DNA from: Maribrevibacterium harenarium
GTDB taxonomy: Bacteria; Pseudomonadota; Gammaproteobacteria; Pseudomonadales; Marinomonadaceae
Reading direction: 5' to 3'
DNA: 64,000 bases
Assembly: GCF_006385675.1 (NCBI RefSeq)
Contig: NZ_VFRR01000007.1
Coordinates: forward strand, 62,001 to 126,000
The notes below the pieces were generated by a model, which worked only from the letters and a program-made list of their open reading frames with translations, made no database searches and was not told the DNA's origin. Positions 24,143-36,837 of this stretch are shown one piece after another. Position numbers and translations under genes: made by a program. How positions within the stretch are numbered: position 1 is the first letter of the stretch; each line of letters begins with the position of its first letter.

Positions 24143-26116
24143 ATGACGTTATCGGTAGTTCAACGCATCCTGCTTGGATTTGTATTGTTATTGGTGCTTA
24201 TTTTCGTTGTCGCAGGCTCTGGTATTTGGGGCTTTAATAACGTCCAGCAGCGGATCGATGTGGTCACGGGGGATGCGGTACGCATTGCCGACCAGAGCAA
24301 TGCCCTGGCGGACAATTTGGCCAAAGCCAGTAGCTCTATTTTGCAGTACTTGTTAGCAAAAAATGATGCCGCCCTTGATTCGGCGCTAGATAGTTTCAAC
24401 AGCGACAAAGATGAATTTGCCCAGCAAGCCGAAGCCTTAGAGCAAAGTGTCGCCGACCAGCCGGATATTCTGGCGAGCATTGCCACTATCACCACCAGTG
24501 CAGAGGCGTTTTTTAGCCTAGCCGATCAAGCCGCTACCGATCATGCCCGTAATATCGAACTACTGCAAAGCTTACCGGAACGCAAATTAGATCTAAAAGA
24601 CGCAGTGATGTTTGCCATCGAAGACCTGACCATGTTGGCGGAATTTGCTGATAGTGAGGAGCAAGCCTTTGCCGCAAAACTAGCGACCACGCAGATGGAA
24701 ATTGTACAGCAGCTGATTGGTGACTATTTTGACTCCACTACCCTTGCAGCGTTGAGCAAAATTCAAGGGGAGCTCAACCGTGCACTACCACCGGTGCTGC
24801 AAGTCTTGAATAAACTGAATGATGAGGATATTGCCGCCTCCATCCGTTCCATCGAACAGAGTATTCGTAGCGATGACGGGGTGGTAACAGCGTTCTATGA
24901 ATACAACCAACTGGTAATCGATTCCGAGCAAGTGGCGGTTTCCGTGTCCGAGCAGCTGGTGGCGATGCAAGCGCAACAGTACCAACTCTTGGAGCAAGTC
25001 ACAGAATTGCGTGATGCCGCGAAAGCCAGCGCTCTTAATGCATCGGATAACGCCAAACGCATCTCGATGATTGTGGTCGCCATCTCTGTTGTGGTGGCGG
25101 CACTTGTGGCTTACACCGTAAGCAAAAGCATTCGTACACCGCTCGCGCAAATCCTATCGGTGCTATACAAAATCGCCGAAGGGGATTTTACCCAACGGGT
25201 GAAAGTCTCCAGCAAAGATGAGTTCGGGCGCTTGGCAGCCAGCGTTAACACCCTAGTGGAAAAGCTCGCGGCGGTTATTCGTGATATTAACGCGGCGTCT
25301 AACGATGTGGTGCAGTCTGCCCATGAAATGGAACAAAGCACTACCCGTACTCAAGCGGCAATGGCCGCGCAAAGCAGCAAAACCAATGATGCTGCCAATG
25401 CCATGAGCGCCATGACTAGCGCCGTACAGGAAGTGGCCCATCACGCAGAAGTCACCTTAGACAAGGTTCATCAAGTGGATCAACGCACCCAAGATAGCGT
25501 GAATCGGATGCAGGCAAACATTCAGCAAGTGGGTGAATTAGTGCAACAGCTGGAACAATCGGCTGCGGTGGTAAATAAGGTGAACGATCATTCCCAAAGC
25601 ATTGGCTCTATCTTGCAAGTGATTGAAGAAATTGCCGAGCAAACCAACCTACTTGCCCTCAACGCCGCCATCGAAGCCGCCCGCGCCGGTGAACAAGGCC
25701 GTGGCTTTGCCGTTGTGGCAGACGAGGTTCGCACTCTGGCCAACCGTACCCAATCTTCGACCGAGGAGATCCAAGCGGTGATTCAAGCATTACAAGATGG
25801 TGTGCGTAGCACCGTCACAACCATGGAACAAAGCCGTGAACGCGCCCGCCGGAGTATGGATGAAGCCGAGCAAGTAGGCGCAACGCTAACCAGCTTGCAT
25901 AGCTTGATGAATGAAATCCGTGCCCTAAGCCGTGATATCACCACCAGTGCCGAGCAACAAACCCATATGGCACACGAGATCAACAACAGTATCCATAACA
26001 TCTCTACCAGCGCCCAAGGCACCATGGCCGAAGCCGAGCAAACCCAAGCCAACTGCGTCAAAATGAACCAAGTTGCCGAGCGTCAGCAACAGCTCGTGGC
26101 TCAGTTTCAGGTTTAG
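24143..26116 (+). CDS. Methyl-accepting chemotaxis protein
   Basis: A 657-residue chemoreceptor. A first helix (about 9-32) and a second (about 305-330) bracket a ~270-residue mostly helical periplasmic sensor domain. A HAMP domain follows (about 331-380, with [20 protein letters not shown]) and then a long antiparallel coiled coil whose tip carries the CheA/CheW-binding hairpin [20 protein letters not shown] and [15 protein letters not shown]. It passes ligand signals to CheA to steer flagellar or pilus movement. No other chemotaxis genes are nearby, so it is one of the scattered receptors. The ligand cannot be deduced. There is no C-terminal NWETF-like pentapeptide for CheR tethering. Confidence 0.92.
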   Translation: MTLSVVQRILLGFVLLLVLIFVVAGSGIWGFNNVQQRIDVVTGDAVRIADQSNALADNLAKASSSILQYLLAKNDAALDSALDSFNSDKDEFAQQAEALEQSVADQPDILASIATITTSAEAFFSLADQAATDHARNIELLQSLPERKLDLKDAVMFAIEDLTMLAEFADSEEQAFAAKLATTQMEIVQQLIGDYFDSTTLAALSKIQGELNRALPPVLQVLNKLNDEDIAASIRSIEQSIRSDDGVVTAFYEYNQLVIDSEQVAVSVSEQLVAMQAQQYQLLEQVTELRDAAKASALNASDNAKRISMIVVAISVVVAALVAYTVSKSIRTPLAQILSVLYKIAEGDFTQRVKVSSKDEFGRLAASVNTLVEKLAAVIRDINAASNDVVQSAHEMEQSTTRTQAAMAAQSSKTNDAANAMSAMTSAVQEVAHHAEVTLDKVHQVDQRTQDSVNRMQANIQQVGELVQQLEQSAAVVNKVNDHSQSIGSILQVIEEIAEQTNLLALNAAIEAARAGEQGRGFAVVADEVRTLANRTQSSTEEIQAVIQALQDGVRSTVTTMEQSRERARRSMDEAEQVGATLTSLHSLMNEIRALSRDITTSAEQQTHMAHEINNSIHNISTSAQGTMAEAEQTQANCVKMNQVAERQQQLVAQFQV

Positions 26117-26157
26117 GTGATAGCCACCGTGTTAGAATACTTTGCAATATAACCCCT

Positions 26158-26191
26158 AAGATTAGGGTTGTCATTTGACAACCCTAATCTT
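26158..26191. other. 16-bp perfect inverted repeat upstream of a two-gene module
   Basis: AAGATTAGGGTTGTCA (26158-26173) is fully complementary to TGACAACCCTAATCTT (26176-26191) with a 2-base centre. It lies 41 bp after the chemoreceptor stop and 33 bp before ATG 26225. Without a following T run it is an imperfect terminator; the near-zero spacer suits an operator for a dimeric regulator as well. The HTH protein encoded just downstream is the obvious candidate. Confidence 0.6.
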
Positions 26192-26224
26192 CCTATCTAA
26201 ACTTCATTTAATCAAGGATGATAA

Positions 26225-26488
26225 ATGAACAGGAAAAAGCACCCTATCAAAGAAATTGAAGGCGCTATCCAGTATGCCGAAGCGCAAGGCTGGCGCTATA
26301 AAAAGTCTGGTAACAGCGCCCATGCATGGGGGCAGTTGCTCTGTCCACACAATAGCGATCTGTGCCGCTGTGGTGAATTTTGCGCTTTCAGTATCTGGAG
26401 TACGCCAAGGAATCCGATCACCCACGCCAAACACATCAAGCGTAATGTCGACAAATGCATCTTCCTAGTTAACGAGGCAGACTCATGA
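26225..26488 (+). CDS. HicA-like small protein, possible toxin
   Basis: An 87-residue protein beginning NRKKHPIKEIEGAIQYAEAQ with GWRYKKSGNSAHAWGQLLCP and the cysteine cluster CPHNSDLCRCGEFC, ending with a basic helix (HAKHIKRNVDKC). The lysine-rich GWRYKKSGNSAHAWG segment recalls the HicA double-stranded RNA-binding fold, in which the His is catalytic for mRNA cutting; here His35 is in the corresponding place. The cysteines are an addition to classic HicA. The stop overlaps the next start by ATGA (26485-26488), as toxin-antitoxin pairs usually do. I recall similar two-gene pairs in other gammaproteobacteria, but I cannot confirm a toxin function. Confidence 0.65.
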   Translation: MNRKKHPIKEIEGAIQYAEAQGWRYKKSGNSAHAWGQLLCPHNSDLCRCGEFCAFSIWSTPRNPITHAKHIKRNVDKCIFLVNEADS

Positions 26489-27054
26489 ATAGTTATGAAT
26501 TCACCTTAGTTTTTACTCTACCAGCAGCTCAAAGTAATCCTGAGGCATATCTCGATGCGCTTTTCGAAGCCGGCTGTGACGATGCGATGATTGGCACAGG
26601 AGTAGCAGGACGCATCGCTTTGGAGTTTGAACGGGCGGGGGAGAATGCACTCAACACCCTATTGTCGGCTATCCATGATGTTAAAAATGCAATCCCGAAC
26701 GCTAACCTTGCGGAATGCCGCCCAGACTTAATCGGAGTAACTGGTATCGCGGCGATTTTCAAGCTCTCTAGACAGGCGGTTCTAAAAGCCATAAAAAATA
26801 ATCCCTCATTCCCCGCTCCGGTTCATTCTGGAAGCTCTGATATTTGGCATCTATATCAAGTGGTCGACTGGGCACAAAAACATGGCAAGCTTGCCTCTCG
26901 ACTCGATGATGTTGCTATTGTCAGCGAACTATCCGCAGCCACTTATCAATTGAATTTAGCTCGGGAGCTTTACTCCTTGGGGGGCGTCATCGCACCAGCC
27001 GCATTGCAAGCATTCCAATTAGGCAGTGCTAACCAAGTTCTAGGGACACGCTAA
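26485..27054 (+). CDS. HTH DNA-binding protein, partner of the HicA-like gene
   Basis: A 189-residue protein. Residues 1-85 form an alpha/beta domain (YEFTLVFTLPAAQSNPEAYL, then EAGCDDAMIGTGVAGRIALE); residues about 88-135 contain a helix-turn-helix of the MerR/excisionase kind: VTGIAAIFKLSRQAVLKAIK followed by FPAPVHSGSSDIWHLYQVVD, where the aromatic residues would contact the wing. It is translated by coupling with the HicA-like gene through an ATGA overlap. As the second gene with a DNA-binding domain it would be the antitoxin and autoregulator if the pair is a toxin-antitoxin system, with the 16-bp palindrome upstream as its probable target. Confidence 0.65.
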   Translation: MNSYEFTLVFTLPAAQSNPEAYLDALFEAGCDDAMIGTGVAGRIALEFERAGENALNTLLSAIHDVKNAIPNANLAECRPDLIGVTGIAAIFKLSRQAVLKAIKNNPSFPAPVHSGSSDIWHLYQVVDWAQKHGKLASRLDDVAIVSELSAATYQLNLARELYSLGGVIAPAALQAFQLGSANQVLGTR

Positions 27055-27131
27055 GCAGCCAGTGGAACTGCTCGACTTTGAACAATTGGGGTAGGAAGAT
27101 CAGCTACGGGTTAACTTGTTGAAAGCAAGAT

Positions 27132-27157
27132 AAAAAAAGCCCCTCACAAGGAGGGGC
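27132..27157 (-). terminator. Intrinsic terminator of gltBD
   Basis: GCCCCTC (27139-27145) pairs with GAGGGGC (27151-27157) around a 5-base loop and is followed on the minus strand by TTTTTTTA. It lies 40 bp after the gltD stop and may also end transcripts of the convergent HTH gene. Confidence 0.88.
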
Positions 27158-27196
27158 AAAATGCTAATTCACCACGATAGGTGAGTACGTGCGAGC

Positions 27197-28624
<1,428 letters not shown>

Positions 28625-28709
28625 CTATCTCCTGTGGCCGCAGTAACTGCGGCACTTTCTCTAAATGGGTCAAACGTTGTTAGGGTCGATAATCTAATCG
28701 TGTTTGTTA

Positions 28710-31700
28710 TTACTCTGGACGCTGACGCGTGTTCGCCAGTAGGTTACCGAGGTTGGCGGCCTTCGGTTTCACTAGCCAGAACTTGCCGATGTAATCGTAG
28801 AAGTTATCCAGGATTTCATGGCCCCATTCACTATCAGTTTCACGTACATATTCTTCGATGACAGAGCGTAGGTGCGAACGGTATTCTTCCGTTAACTCTG
28901 AGCCTACACGCTGAATTTCTACTAGCTCGTGGTTGTACTTATCTACGAAGGTACGATCTAGGTCGAGTACGTAAGCAAAACCACCGGTCATACCAGCACC
29001 GAAGTTGTAGCCAGTATTCCCAAGTACTGTGATCACACCACCGGTCATGTATTCACAACAGTGGTCTCCGGCTCCTTCGATAACCGCATGGGCACCGGAG
29101 TTACGCACTGCGAAACGCTCACCTGCTGTACCTGCGGCGAATAGTTGACCACCCGTTGCACCGTATAAACAGGTGTTACCGATAATCGCCGTTTCTTGAG
29201 ACTCAAACACAGAACCGCGTGGTGGACGTACCACCAGTTTACCGCCGGTCATGCCTTTACCCACGTAATCGTTCGCATCCCCTTCCAGGTACATATTCAG
29301 ACCACCAGCGTTCCACACACCGAAGGATTGGCCGGCTGTCCCCGTCAATTTTAGCGTGATTGGCGCATCTACCATCCCTTGGTTGCCGTAACGTTTCGCG
29401 ATTTCGCCAGATAAACGGGCACCGATAGAACGGTCACAGTTGGTCACATGGAATTCGAACTCGCCGCCTTCTTTCTCTTCTACTGCAGGGCGCACGGTTT
29501 GCCACATTTTCTCCGCTAGTAAGCCTTTGTCATGTGGTGGGTTTTGCTTCACCTGACAGAATTGTGGCTTGTCCGCTGGGATGGCATCGTTCAATAGGAT
29601 TGGCGATAGATCCAAGTTCGCTTGTTTGCTGGTTTCACCCGGCAATAGGGTCAATAGGTCAGTTCGGCCGATCAGGTCTTCTAACTTAGCCACACCCAAT
29701 TTCGCCATCCAGCGACGGGTATCTTCTGCCATAAAGCGGAAGAAGTTTTTGATCATTTCTACCGTGCCGATGAAGTGCTCTTCACGCAACTTGTCGTCTT
29801 GTGTGGCAACACCGGTGGCACAGTTATTCAAGTGACAGATACGTAGGAACTTACAGCCCATTGCCACCATTGGCGTGGTACCAAAGCCGAAGCTTTCCGC
29901 ACCAAGGATTGCCGCTTTTACCACGTCTAGACCGGTTTTCAGACCACCATCGGTTTGTAGGCGAATCTTGCCACGTAGGTCGTTGGCACGTAGTGCTTGT
30001 TGCGCTTCAGCAAGGCCTAGCTCCCAAGGGGAACCGGCATGGCGGATAGAGGTAATTGGCGATGCCGCTGTACCACCGTCGTAGCCAGAAATAGTGATCA
30101 AGTCAGCGTAGGCTTTCGCCACACCCGCAGCGATCGTACCCACACCCGGCTCAGACACCAGTTTCACCGATACCAAAGCATCTGGGTTTACTTGTTTTAG
30201 GTCGAAGATAAGCTGAGCCAAATCCTCAATCGAATAGATATCGTGGTGTGGCGGTGGTGAAATCAGAGTCACACCCGGCACTGAGTAACGTAGACGAGCG
30301 ATTAGACCGTTTACTTTACCACCTGGTAGCTGACCGCCTTCACCTGGCTTGGCACCTTGGGCAACCTTGATCTGTAGCACTTCCGCGTTGACTAGGTATT
30401 CTGGTGTCACACCAAAACGGCCCGATGCGATCTGCTTGATCTTAGAGCGACGCTCGGTGCCGTGGCGGGCAGGATCTTCACCGCCCTCACCGGAGTTAGA
30501 ACGGCAGCCTAATTCGTTCATGGCTTGCGCTAGGGCTTCGTGTGCTTCTGGTGACAAGGCACCAAGAGACATACCCGCAGAGTCGAAGCGCGGTAGGATC
30601 TCTTCGACACTTTGCACTTGCTCCAACGGAATCTCTTTCGCTTTTTCAGAGAAGCCAAACAGGTCACGCAACATAGAAGCAGGACGCGTATTTACCAAGT
30701 GAGCGTATTCTTGGAAATCCTCAAATTTACCACTGGTAACGGATTTCTGTAGGTTACGAACCACATCTGGGTTGAACGCGTGGTATTCGCTACCGTGTAC
30801 GTATTTGAGGTAGCCACCTTGAGTGATCGGCTTACGAGCTTTCCAAGCGTTGCTGGCAACTGCTGCTTGTTCACGTTGGAAGTCCTCGAAAGTCGCACCT
30901 TGGATGCGGCTTGGTACGCCTTTGAAACATAGGTCAACAACTTTGCTGCTTAAGCCAACCGCCTCGAACAACTGGGCGCCACGGTAAGAAGCAATGGTGG
31001 AAATACCCATCTTCGACATGATTTTCATCAGGCCTTTGTTGATACCTTTGCGATATTTGGTGTGGCAAGCAATTGGGTCGCCAAGCACTTCACCTTTATC
31101 GACCATGTCGTTGATCAAACGGTAAGACAAGTACGGGTAAACCGCGGTAGCACCGAAGCCGAGTAACACCGCAAACTGGTGCGGGTCACGGGCAAAGCCG
31201 GTGTCAGCGATAATGTTCGAATCACAACGCAAGCCGCTCTCTACCAAGTGGTGGTGTACCGCACCGACGGCCATTGGCGCAGGGATTGGCAACAAGCCTT
31301 TTTCAATAGCGCGGTCGGTCAGTACAACGATCACGGCACCATTACGAACCACTTCTTCCGCACTCAACTGTAGGTTGCGGATCGCTTGTTCTAGGGTCAC
31401 TTCTTCTGGATTGTAGTTGGTGCTTAGACGCACCAAACGGAAGCGGTGATCTTCTAGGGCTAACAGACGGCTGTATTTGCGTGGCGACAGAATCGGCGAC
31501 GACAAAATGATACGGTTAGCGTGCTTCGGTGTTTCTTCAAATAGATTGCGCTCGGCACCGATACAGGTTTCCAACGACATCACCACGGACTCACGTAGCG
31601 GATCGATAGGTGGGTTGGTTACCTGAGCAAATTTTTGTCGGAAGTAATCGGACACTGGACGAGTCTGGCTTGACATGACCGCCATTGGGGTGTCGTCACC

Positions 31701-33161
31701 CATTGAACCAACCGCTTCGTGACCGCTTTCTGCCAATGGACGGAAGATCTGGTCGCGTTCTTCGAACGATACCTGGAACATTTTTTGGTAGGTCAGCATT
31801 TCGTCCGGCGTAAACGGCACAAACTCCATGGAGTGTTCGACCAATAACGCTTCGATACGAATGGCTTCTTGCTTCAACCATTTCTTGTACGGATGCGCAG
31901 ACTTGAGACGGTTATCAATATCGCTGGTGTGAAGCACTTCACCGTTTTGCGTATCTACTACCAACATTTGGCCGGGACCAACACGACCTTTAGATACCAC
32001 GTCTTCTGGCTTGTACGAGTAGGTACCGATTTCAGACGCTAGGGTAATGAAACCATTTTTGGTGATTACCCAACGGGCTGGACGCAAACCATTACGGTCA
32101 AGCATACAAGTAGCGTAACGGCCATCGGTCAATACCAAGCCTGCTGGGCCATCCCATGGTTCCATGTGCATGGAGTTGTAGTCGTAGAAAGCACGCAGAT
32201 CTGCATCCATGTTTTCTACGTTTTGCCATGCTGGTGGAATAATCAAACGTGCCGCACGGAAGATATCCATACCGCCAGTCACTAACACTTCCAGCATGTT
32301 ATCCATGGAAGATGAATCCGAACCGGTTAAGTTCACCACTGGCTGTAGTTCAGACATTTCAGGAATCAGAGGCGAGCGTAATTTATTGCCTCGTGCGATA
32401 GCCCAGTTACGGTTACCTTCGATGGTGTTAATTTCACCATTGTGGGCCAACATTCGGAACGGCTGAGCGAGTGGCCATTTCGGTAAGGTGTTAGTAGAGA
32501 AACGCTGGTGGAAAACACAGATTGCGGTTTTCAGTTTGTCGTTGCCAAGATCTGGGTAAAACGTTGGCAAATCTTCTGGCATCATCAAGCCTTTGTAAGA
32601 CAACACTTTGTCCGACAAAGAACATACGTAGAAGTTTTCGTATTGCGCTAGGGCGATTTCTGTCTTACGACGAGCCACGAACAAACGGGTACCGAACGTA
32701 CGTGCGTCCATCCGGTTACTATCCACAAATACTTGCTCGATACGAGGCAAGCAATCTAGGGCAATACGCCCCAAACAGGCTGAATCGACTGGCACTTCAC
32801 GCCAGCCCACCACTTTCAGACCTTGCACTTCTAGCTCATTGGTCAAGGTATCACGTTGCTGCTGAGCTAACGCTTCATCTTGATCCAAGAAAACCATGCC
32901 GATACCGTAAAGATCGGACAAAACATGGTTAAATAACTTGATTGACTCATCCCGCAAAAATGCGTCGGGCTTTTGAATCAATAGACCACAGCCGTCACCG
33001 GTCTTTCCGTCGGCTGCGATACCACCACGGTGCGTCATACATGTCAAAGACTCGATCGCGGTTTTTAGAAGGTCATGACTGGCGGTACCTTCCATATGGG
33101 CAATTAAGCCGAAACCACAGTTGTCTTTGAACTCGCCAGGACGATAAAGGCCTGCATTCAT
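28710..33161 (-). CDS. gltB: Glutamate synthase large subunit
   Basis: A 1483-residue enzyme that combines glutamine and 2-oxoglutarate to give two glutamates. The N-terminal amidotransferase domain would start at Cys15 ([13 protein letters not shown]) after removal of a short propeptide; Cys15 is the catalytic nucleophile. The central domain leads into the FMN/2-oxoglutarate barrel, with [34 protein letters not shown] and [13 protein letters not shown]; the 3Fe-4S cluster cysteines are in [20 protein letters not shown]. The C-terminus is the GXGXG beta-helix (about 1230-1420). GGGAGT lies ahead of ATG 33161. It is the major ammonia-assimilation enzyme with glutamine synthetase. No attenuator-like leader peptide was seen in the 419-bp region upstream. 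Confidence 0.97.
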   Translation of the reverse strand: MNAGLYRPGEFKDNCGFGLIAHMEGTASHDLLKTAIESLTCMTHRGGIAADGKTGDGCGLLIQKPDAFLRDESIKLFNHVLSDLYGIGMVFLDQDEALAQQQRDTLTNELEVQGLKVVGWREVPVDSACLGRIALDCLPRIEQVFVDSNRMDARTFGTRLFVARRKTEIALAQYENFYVCSLSDKVLSYKGLMMPEDLPTFYPDLGNDKLKTAICVFHQRFSTNTLPKWPLAQPFRMLAHNGEINTIEGNRNWAIARGNKLRSPLIPEMSELQPVVNLTGSDSSSMDNMLEVLVTGGMDIFRAARLIIPPAWQNVENMDADLRAFYDYNSMHMEPWDGPAGLVLTDGRYATCMLDRNGLRPARWVITKNGFITLASEIGTYSYKPEDVVSKGRVGPGQMLVVDTQNGEVLHTSDIDNRLKSAHPYKKWLKQEAIRIEALLVEHSMEFVPFTPDEMLTYQKMFQVSFEERDQIFRPLAESGHEAVGSMGDDTPMAVMSSQTRPVSDYFRQKFAQVTNPPIDPLRESVVMSLETCIGAERNLFEETPKHANRIILSSPILSPRKYSRLLALEDHRFRLVRLSTNYNPEEVTLEQAIRNLQLSAEEVVRNGAVIVVLTDRAIEKGLLPIPAPMAVGAVHHHLVESGLRCDSNIIADTGFARDPHQFAVLLGFGATAVYPYLSYRLINDMVDKGEVLGDPIACHTKYRKGINKGLMKIMSKMGISTIASYRGAQLFEAVGLSSKVVDLCFKGVPSRIQGATFEDFQREQAAVASNAWKARKPITQGGYLKYVHGSEYHAFNPDVVRNLQKSVTSGKFEDFQEYAHLVNTRPASMLRDLFGFSEKAKEIPLEQVQSVEEILPRFDSAGMSLGALSPEAHEALAQAMNELGCRSNSGEGGEDPARHGTERRSKIKQIASGRFGVTPEYLVNAEVLQIKVAQGAKPGEGGQLPGGKVNGLIARLRYSVPGVTLISPPPHHDIYSIEDLAQLIFDLKQVNPDALVSVKLVSEPGVGTIAAGVAKAYADLITISGYDGGTAASPITSIRHAGSPWELGLAEAQQALRANDLRGKIRLQTDGGLKTGLDVVKAAILGAESFGFGTTPMVAMGCKFLRICHLNNCATGVATQDDKLREEHFIGTVEMIKNFFRFMAEDTRRWMAKLGVAKLEDLIGRTDLLTLLPGETSKQANLDLSPILLNDAIPADKPQFCQVKQNPPHDKGLLAEKMWQTVRPAVEEKEGGEFEFHVTNCDRSIGARLSGEIAKRYGNQGMVDAPITLKLTGTAGQSFGVWNAGGLNMYLEGDANDYVGKGMTGGKLVVRPPRGSVFESQETAIIGNTCLYGATGGQLFAAGTAGERFAVRNSGAHAVIEGAGDHCCEYMTGGVITVLGNTGYNFGAGMTGGFAYVLDLDRTFVDKYNHELVEIQRVGSELTEEYRSHLRSVIEEYVRETDSEWGHEILDNFYDYIGKFWLVKPKAANLGNLLANTRQRPE

Positions 33162-33580
33162 ACACCAACTCCCACAACAGTAAATACGAAAAATATTAAG
33201 AGGTAACTCAGTGCGATTCGCCTGAACCCGCCCTGAAAACTAGAGGACAGCGGCAAGGTTGGTTAACTTTTATCCAAAGAATCGCATAATTGGTGAGCCA
33301 TACTACTCTGGGAAAGTCGGCGGCTCAAATGACGCACATGGGCAAATCGGCATTTTTGAGTTTTTTTGATTCGCTTTTTGAGGAAAAAACCTCATAACCA
33401 TAGAATTATCTATGGTGGCTTTTTTTCCGAGCAGAAAATTCCTCTGCGGATGGTCAGATTTCAGAAGAAAATGGCTTTTTTATCTGAATTCTCTTTTTTT
33501 TATCAAAATTCTCGCCGCAAATAGGCAAAAATATGACGAAAGAACAAAAAATAGCCGATGGAAAGGGAATAATTCGAAGC
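33162..33580. other. Gene-free region upstream of gltB
   Basis: 419 bp between the damX stop and the gltB start, both on the minus strand. The left 170 bp are very A/T-rich with runs of T. The region holds the hairpin terminator at 33397-33426, a second smaller GAGG/CCTC hairpin (33380-33393), and presumably the gltB promoter, which I could not place with confidence. Confidence 0.4.
33397..33426 (+). terminator. Plus-oriented terminator-like hairpin upstream of gltB
   Basis: ACCATAGA (33397-33404) pairs perfectly with TCTATGGT (33409-33416) around ATTA, and GGC followed by seven T residues (33420-33426) lies on the plus strand. That strand has no gene ending here. On the minus strand the same stem, with the next hairpin and its six T residues, could stop damX read-through. 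Confidence 0.55.
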
Positions 33581-35122
33581 TTACTGAGCTTTGCGGATAT
33601 CGTCCTGAATACCACGAACACTACGCGCCCAAGGGTTCAAGGCTCTTAAATCCGCTGGGAGTTGCTCTACCGCAGCGATGGCTTCGCTACGATTGCGGTA
33701 GGTGCCATAGACCACGACGAACCATTCACGGTTGTTATGTCGCGCTTTGAAATAACTAAATGCGTCAATACTACCCTGTTCACGAATAAAATCTTCAACT
33801 GTGCCAATGTTATAAGTACCCAATAGCTGCAAGGTATAACGGTTGGGGTTCTCTTTTAACCAAGCATCGGTTTTATTGAAACGGGCCATGGCTGAAGGGG
33901 CAGGTTCAGGCGTCACTGGAGTGGGTGTAGCAACTACGGCAGGCGCAGTCGGTGCCGGAGTCGTTACAACTGGCGCCGTACGCACTGGGGCGGGTTGAAT
34001 CACTGGGGCAGTTACCGCAACAGGCTCGGTAGGAGTCGGTGTCGAGGGTTGCGCCGCACCGGTTGGAATTGGAGGTAATGCAAGCTGACCTTGCTGCCCA
34101 ATCTGACGTTGCATGGCTTCGATACGCGCCAGTGTTTCGGAACTGGCTTGACGAGGTGCTTTGGCAATGGGAGCCACACTGGTACTTGGTGCGGGAGCTT
34201 CTGGGGTTGGCTCATAGAAGATCACCGCCAGCAAAATCCCCATCATAATGGTAGACATTAAAGCAAGGTGAACGGTCGGAAAGCCGCTAGTCAAACCGCC
34301 AAGCCAGCGGGTTTTCTCCCCTTTGGTTGCACCCTCTTTGTCTTTGTTGCCCACGCCCAGTAGCGATGCGGCAACGGCATTGATGGCCCCTGGCAAACCA
34401 CCAGATGATTGATGGATCTTTTTAATCTGACGCTCATTAAATGGCAGATTAATACCACCACCAATGGCTCGCACCCGATGTAATAAATAGGCCCGTGTCT
34501 GTTCGAACGAGAATGGAGCAAGCTCCAGCTGATGACTCAGCTGTTCATAGCGACTACGCTGGTAATTATCCAAATTACGATTGAGTGGGTGCTCCGAAAA
34601 CAGCGCCACATGGGGTACCGCTTGGCTCTCCGTCGCGAGGGACATCAAATCCATCAACATACTGACGGCATCGGTATTCAGCTCTTGCGCGTTGTCGATC
34701 AGAATAATGGCTTTTTGCCCACGACCCTCGACTTCGCTAGCGTAGGCTAATAACGGGGAAAAGGATGTCACATTGGCATCAGACAGGGTGATTTTACCGG
34801 CAAAGGCGGCATAAATGCTTTGCAGTAGCTGCCCTGCGGTCATCAACATGGTGGCTTGCAGTCGCACGACGATCGCACTTTCGTCTTGTAACCGAGCAAA
34901 TTCCTGCAAAAAGCGGGTTTTACCGCTGCCTTGGGGACCAATCACCACCGAAAGCAAATTACTGTAGCGACTCAGGTGTTCAAGCAGAGCCAGCTGTTGA
35001 TTTCGTTCATCAGAGGCGAAATAGTCCCCTTCCACGTTCTGGGCGAACGGGTTACGCAGCATCACCTTGGGCGGCTGTTCGAGGGCTTCCTCTAAATTGA
35101 ACTGAAAATCTGGCTCCGCCAT
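33581..35122 (-). CDS. damX: DamX-like AAA+ and SPOR domain cell-division protein
   Basis: A 513-residue protein. The N-terminal AAA+ ATPase has a Walker A motif, IGPQGSGKTR (61-70), and a Walker B (KAIILIDNAQE). One transmembrane helix follows (about 281-300, LALMSTIMMGILLAVIFY), then a Pro/Ala/Thr-rich periplasmic linker (about 305-415), and a C-terminal SPOR domain (about 430-505) that binds denuded septal peptidoglycan. SPOR proteins gather at the division site. It lies 29 bp after aroB on the same strand, the usual place for damX in gammaproteobacteria. Confidence 0.9.
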   Translation of the reverse strand: MAEPDFQFNLEEALEQPPKVMLRNPFAQNVEGDYFASDERNQQLALLEHLSRYSNLLSVVIGPQGSGKTRFLQEFARLQDESAIVVRLQATMLMTAGQLLQSIYAAFAGKITLSDANVTSFSPLLAYASEVEGRGQKAIILIDNAQELNTDAVSMLMDLMSLATESQAVPHVALFSEHPLNRNLDNYQRSRYEQLSHQLELAPFSFEQTRAYLLHRVRAIGGGINLPFNERQIKKIHQSSGGLPGAINAVAASLLGVGNKDKEGATKGEKTRWLGGLTSGFPTVHLALMSTIMMGILLAVIFYEPTPEAPAPSTSVAPIAKAPRQASSETLARIEAMQRQIGQQGQLALPPIPTGAAQPSTPTPTEPVAVTAPVIQPAPVRTAPVVTTPAPTAPAVVATPTPVTPEPAPSAMARFNKTDAWLKENPNRYTLQLLGTYNIGTVEDFIREQGSIDAFSYFKARHNNREWFVVVYGTYRNRSEAIAAVEQLPADLRALNPWARSVRGIQDDIRKAQ

Positions 35123-35151
35123 GCTCTCGCCTTGCTCCCGCCTTGCTCCCG

Positions 35152-36249
35152 CTAGCCTTGCTGAGCTGCCTCGATGGCATCATCAAGACAGGCATTAAAT
35201 TCATCCACATTAATATCAGACGTGACAATAGCTTCACCAAGGGCCTGTAGCAACACCAAGCGTAATGAGCCATCTAACACCTTCTTATCCCGCAGCATAT
35301 GGGCCATAAAACTGTCTTTGGTCATTTTAGCTGGTGGTAGTACCGGCAGGTCAGCACGCTGGATAATGGCGACAGCCCTTGACACATCGGCTTCTTCTAA
35401 GTTGCCCATGCGCCAAGATAAATCCACCGCCAATACCATACCAGCGGCAACAGCTTCACCATGTAACCACTCGCCATAGCCCATTTCGGTTTCGATGGCG
35501 TGCCCGAAGGTGTGTCCAAGGTTTAAAATCGCGCGTACACCGCCTTCCCGCTCATCCATAGCCACCACTTTGGCCTTGGCTTCACAGGAACGATAAATAG
35601 CTTCTGTGATCAAGCTAGTATCCAGCGCCATCAACTCGGTCATGTGTTGTTCTAGCCAAGCTAAAAACTCGGCGTCACAGATTAAGCCGTATTTGATCAC
35701 TTCCGCCATACCGGCAGACAACTCCCGGGGCGGCAATGTCGCCAACGAGTCCGTGTCAATGATTACCGCTTGAGGCTGATAAAACGCCCCAATCATGTTT
35801 TTACCCAAAGGATGATTGACACCAGTTTTGCCGCCAACCGATGAATCCACTTGGGACAGCAAGGTAGTCGGCACTTGGATAAAGTTCACACCACGTTGAT
35901 AGGTCGCAGCGGCAAATCCCGCCATATCACCGATGACACCACCACCCAAGGCAATAATGGTTGTGGTGCGGTTGTGATTAGCGGCCAGTAGTGAACTCAT
36001 GATTTGCCCATAAGTGTCGAGGGTCTTGTGCTTCTCTCCATCTGGCAAAACACAAGTGGCAACTTGATAATCATCCCCCAACAGAGTAACCAATGCATCG
36101 AGGTATAATGGCGCGACCGTATCATTGGTCACTATCATGACCTGCTTACCATGAATCGCGGCATCAAATAGGGCTTTTTGCTGGCGAATACCGCTCCCTA
36201 TGTAAATAGGGTAACTACGATCACCTAAATCAACTGTCAGAGTTCGCAT
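35152..36249 (-). CDS. aroB: 3-dehydroquinate synthase
   Basis: A 365-residue enzyme of the shikimate pathway that converts DAHP to 3-dehydroquinate using NAD+ and Zn2+/Co2+. The NAD-binding and active-site segments are intact: [40 protein letters not shown] and [15 protein letters not shown], with the metal ligands Glu (EVIKYG) and His ([25 protein letters not shown]). It follows aroK with only 3 bp between them, so both are translated from one message. Length and sequence are typical. Confidence 0.97.
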   Translation of the reverse strand: MRTLTVDLGDRSYPIYIGSGIRQQKALFDAAIHGKQVMIVTNDTVAPLYLDALVTLLGDDYQVATCVLPDGEKHKTLDTYGQIMSSLLAANHNRTTTIIALGGGVIGDMAGFAAATYQRGVNFIQVPTTLLSQVDSSVGGKTGVNHPLGKNMIGAFYQPQAVIIDTDSLATLPPRELSAGMAEVIKYGLICDAEFLAWLEQHMTELMALDTSLITEAIYRSCEAKAKVVAMDEREGGVRAILNLGHTFGHAIETEMGYGEWLHGEAVAAGMVLAVDLSWRMGNLEEADVSRAVAIIQRADLPVLPPAKMTKDSFMAHMLRDKKVLDGSLRLVLLQALGEAIVTSDINVDEFNACLDDAIEAAQQG

Positions 36250-36252
36250 GGG

Positions 36253-36795
36253 TTAGCTCTTTTCCAATAAGTGTTTGTTGATAGCATCGAGTACTTTCTT
36301 GGCCACATTCTTGGGGTGGCGCGAGTCCGTTTCGACAATGACAGAAGCGACTTGTCGGTACAAGGGATCACGGGTGTCAAACAGGCGTTGCAAAGTTTCC
36401 CTCGGGTTGCCAGTTTGCAATAAAGGACGATGGTTACTTTTGGCGGTACGCTGCAACTGCTGCGCTACAGAGGCATAGAGATACACAACCAAAGGTTGCT
36501 CCCCTAGGATCTGGCGATTTTCCTCACGCATCACAATACCACCACCAGTAGCGAGTACGATTGGCGTTTGCGCGTGTTCCTCCAACATCCCTTGCAAGGC
36601 TTGGGTTTCCCGTTTTCGGAAGCCGTCTTCGCCTTCTTTCTCAAAGATCCACGGAATATCCGCTCCGGCGTTTTCTTCAATAACCCGGTCAGAGTCATAA
36701 AACTCACGTTCTAACGACTGTGACAACAAGCGACCTATGGTGGTTTTACCTGCTCCCATTGGGCCCACTAGAATGATGTTTGGGGCGTTTGTCAT
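36253..36795 (-). CDS. aroK: Shikimate kinase I
   Basis: A 180-residue kinase that phosphorylates shikimate at position 3. The P-loop GPMGAGKTTIGRLL (about 11-24) binds ATP; the shikimate contacts FYDSDRVIEENAG, the FRKRE arginine and the ATGGGIVMREE glycine loop are present, as is the Arg-rich lid (RTAKSNHRPLLQ). It stands first in the aroKB-damX unit, 42 bp after the secretin gene on the same strand, the standard order. Confidence 0.96.
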   Translation of the reverse strand: MTNAPNIILVGPMGAGKTTIGRLLSQSLEREFYDSDRVIEENAGADIPWIFEKEGEDGFRKRETQALQGMLEEHAQTPIVLATGGGIVMREENRQILGEQPLVVYLYASVAQQLQRTAKSNHRPLLQTGNPRETLQRLFDTRDPLYRQVASVIVETDSRHPKNVAKKVLDAINKHLLEKS

Positions 36796-36837
36796 TGTTC
36801 TTACTACTGTTCTTAAAAGCGGATTGCGACATTGCGC

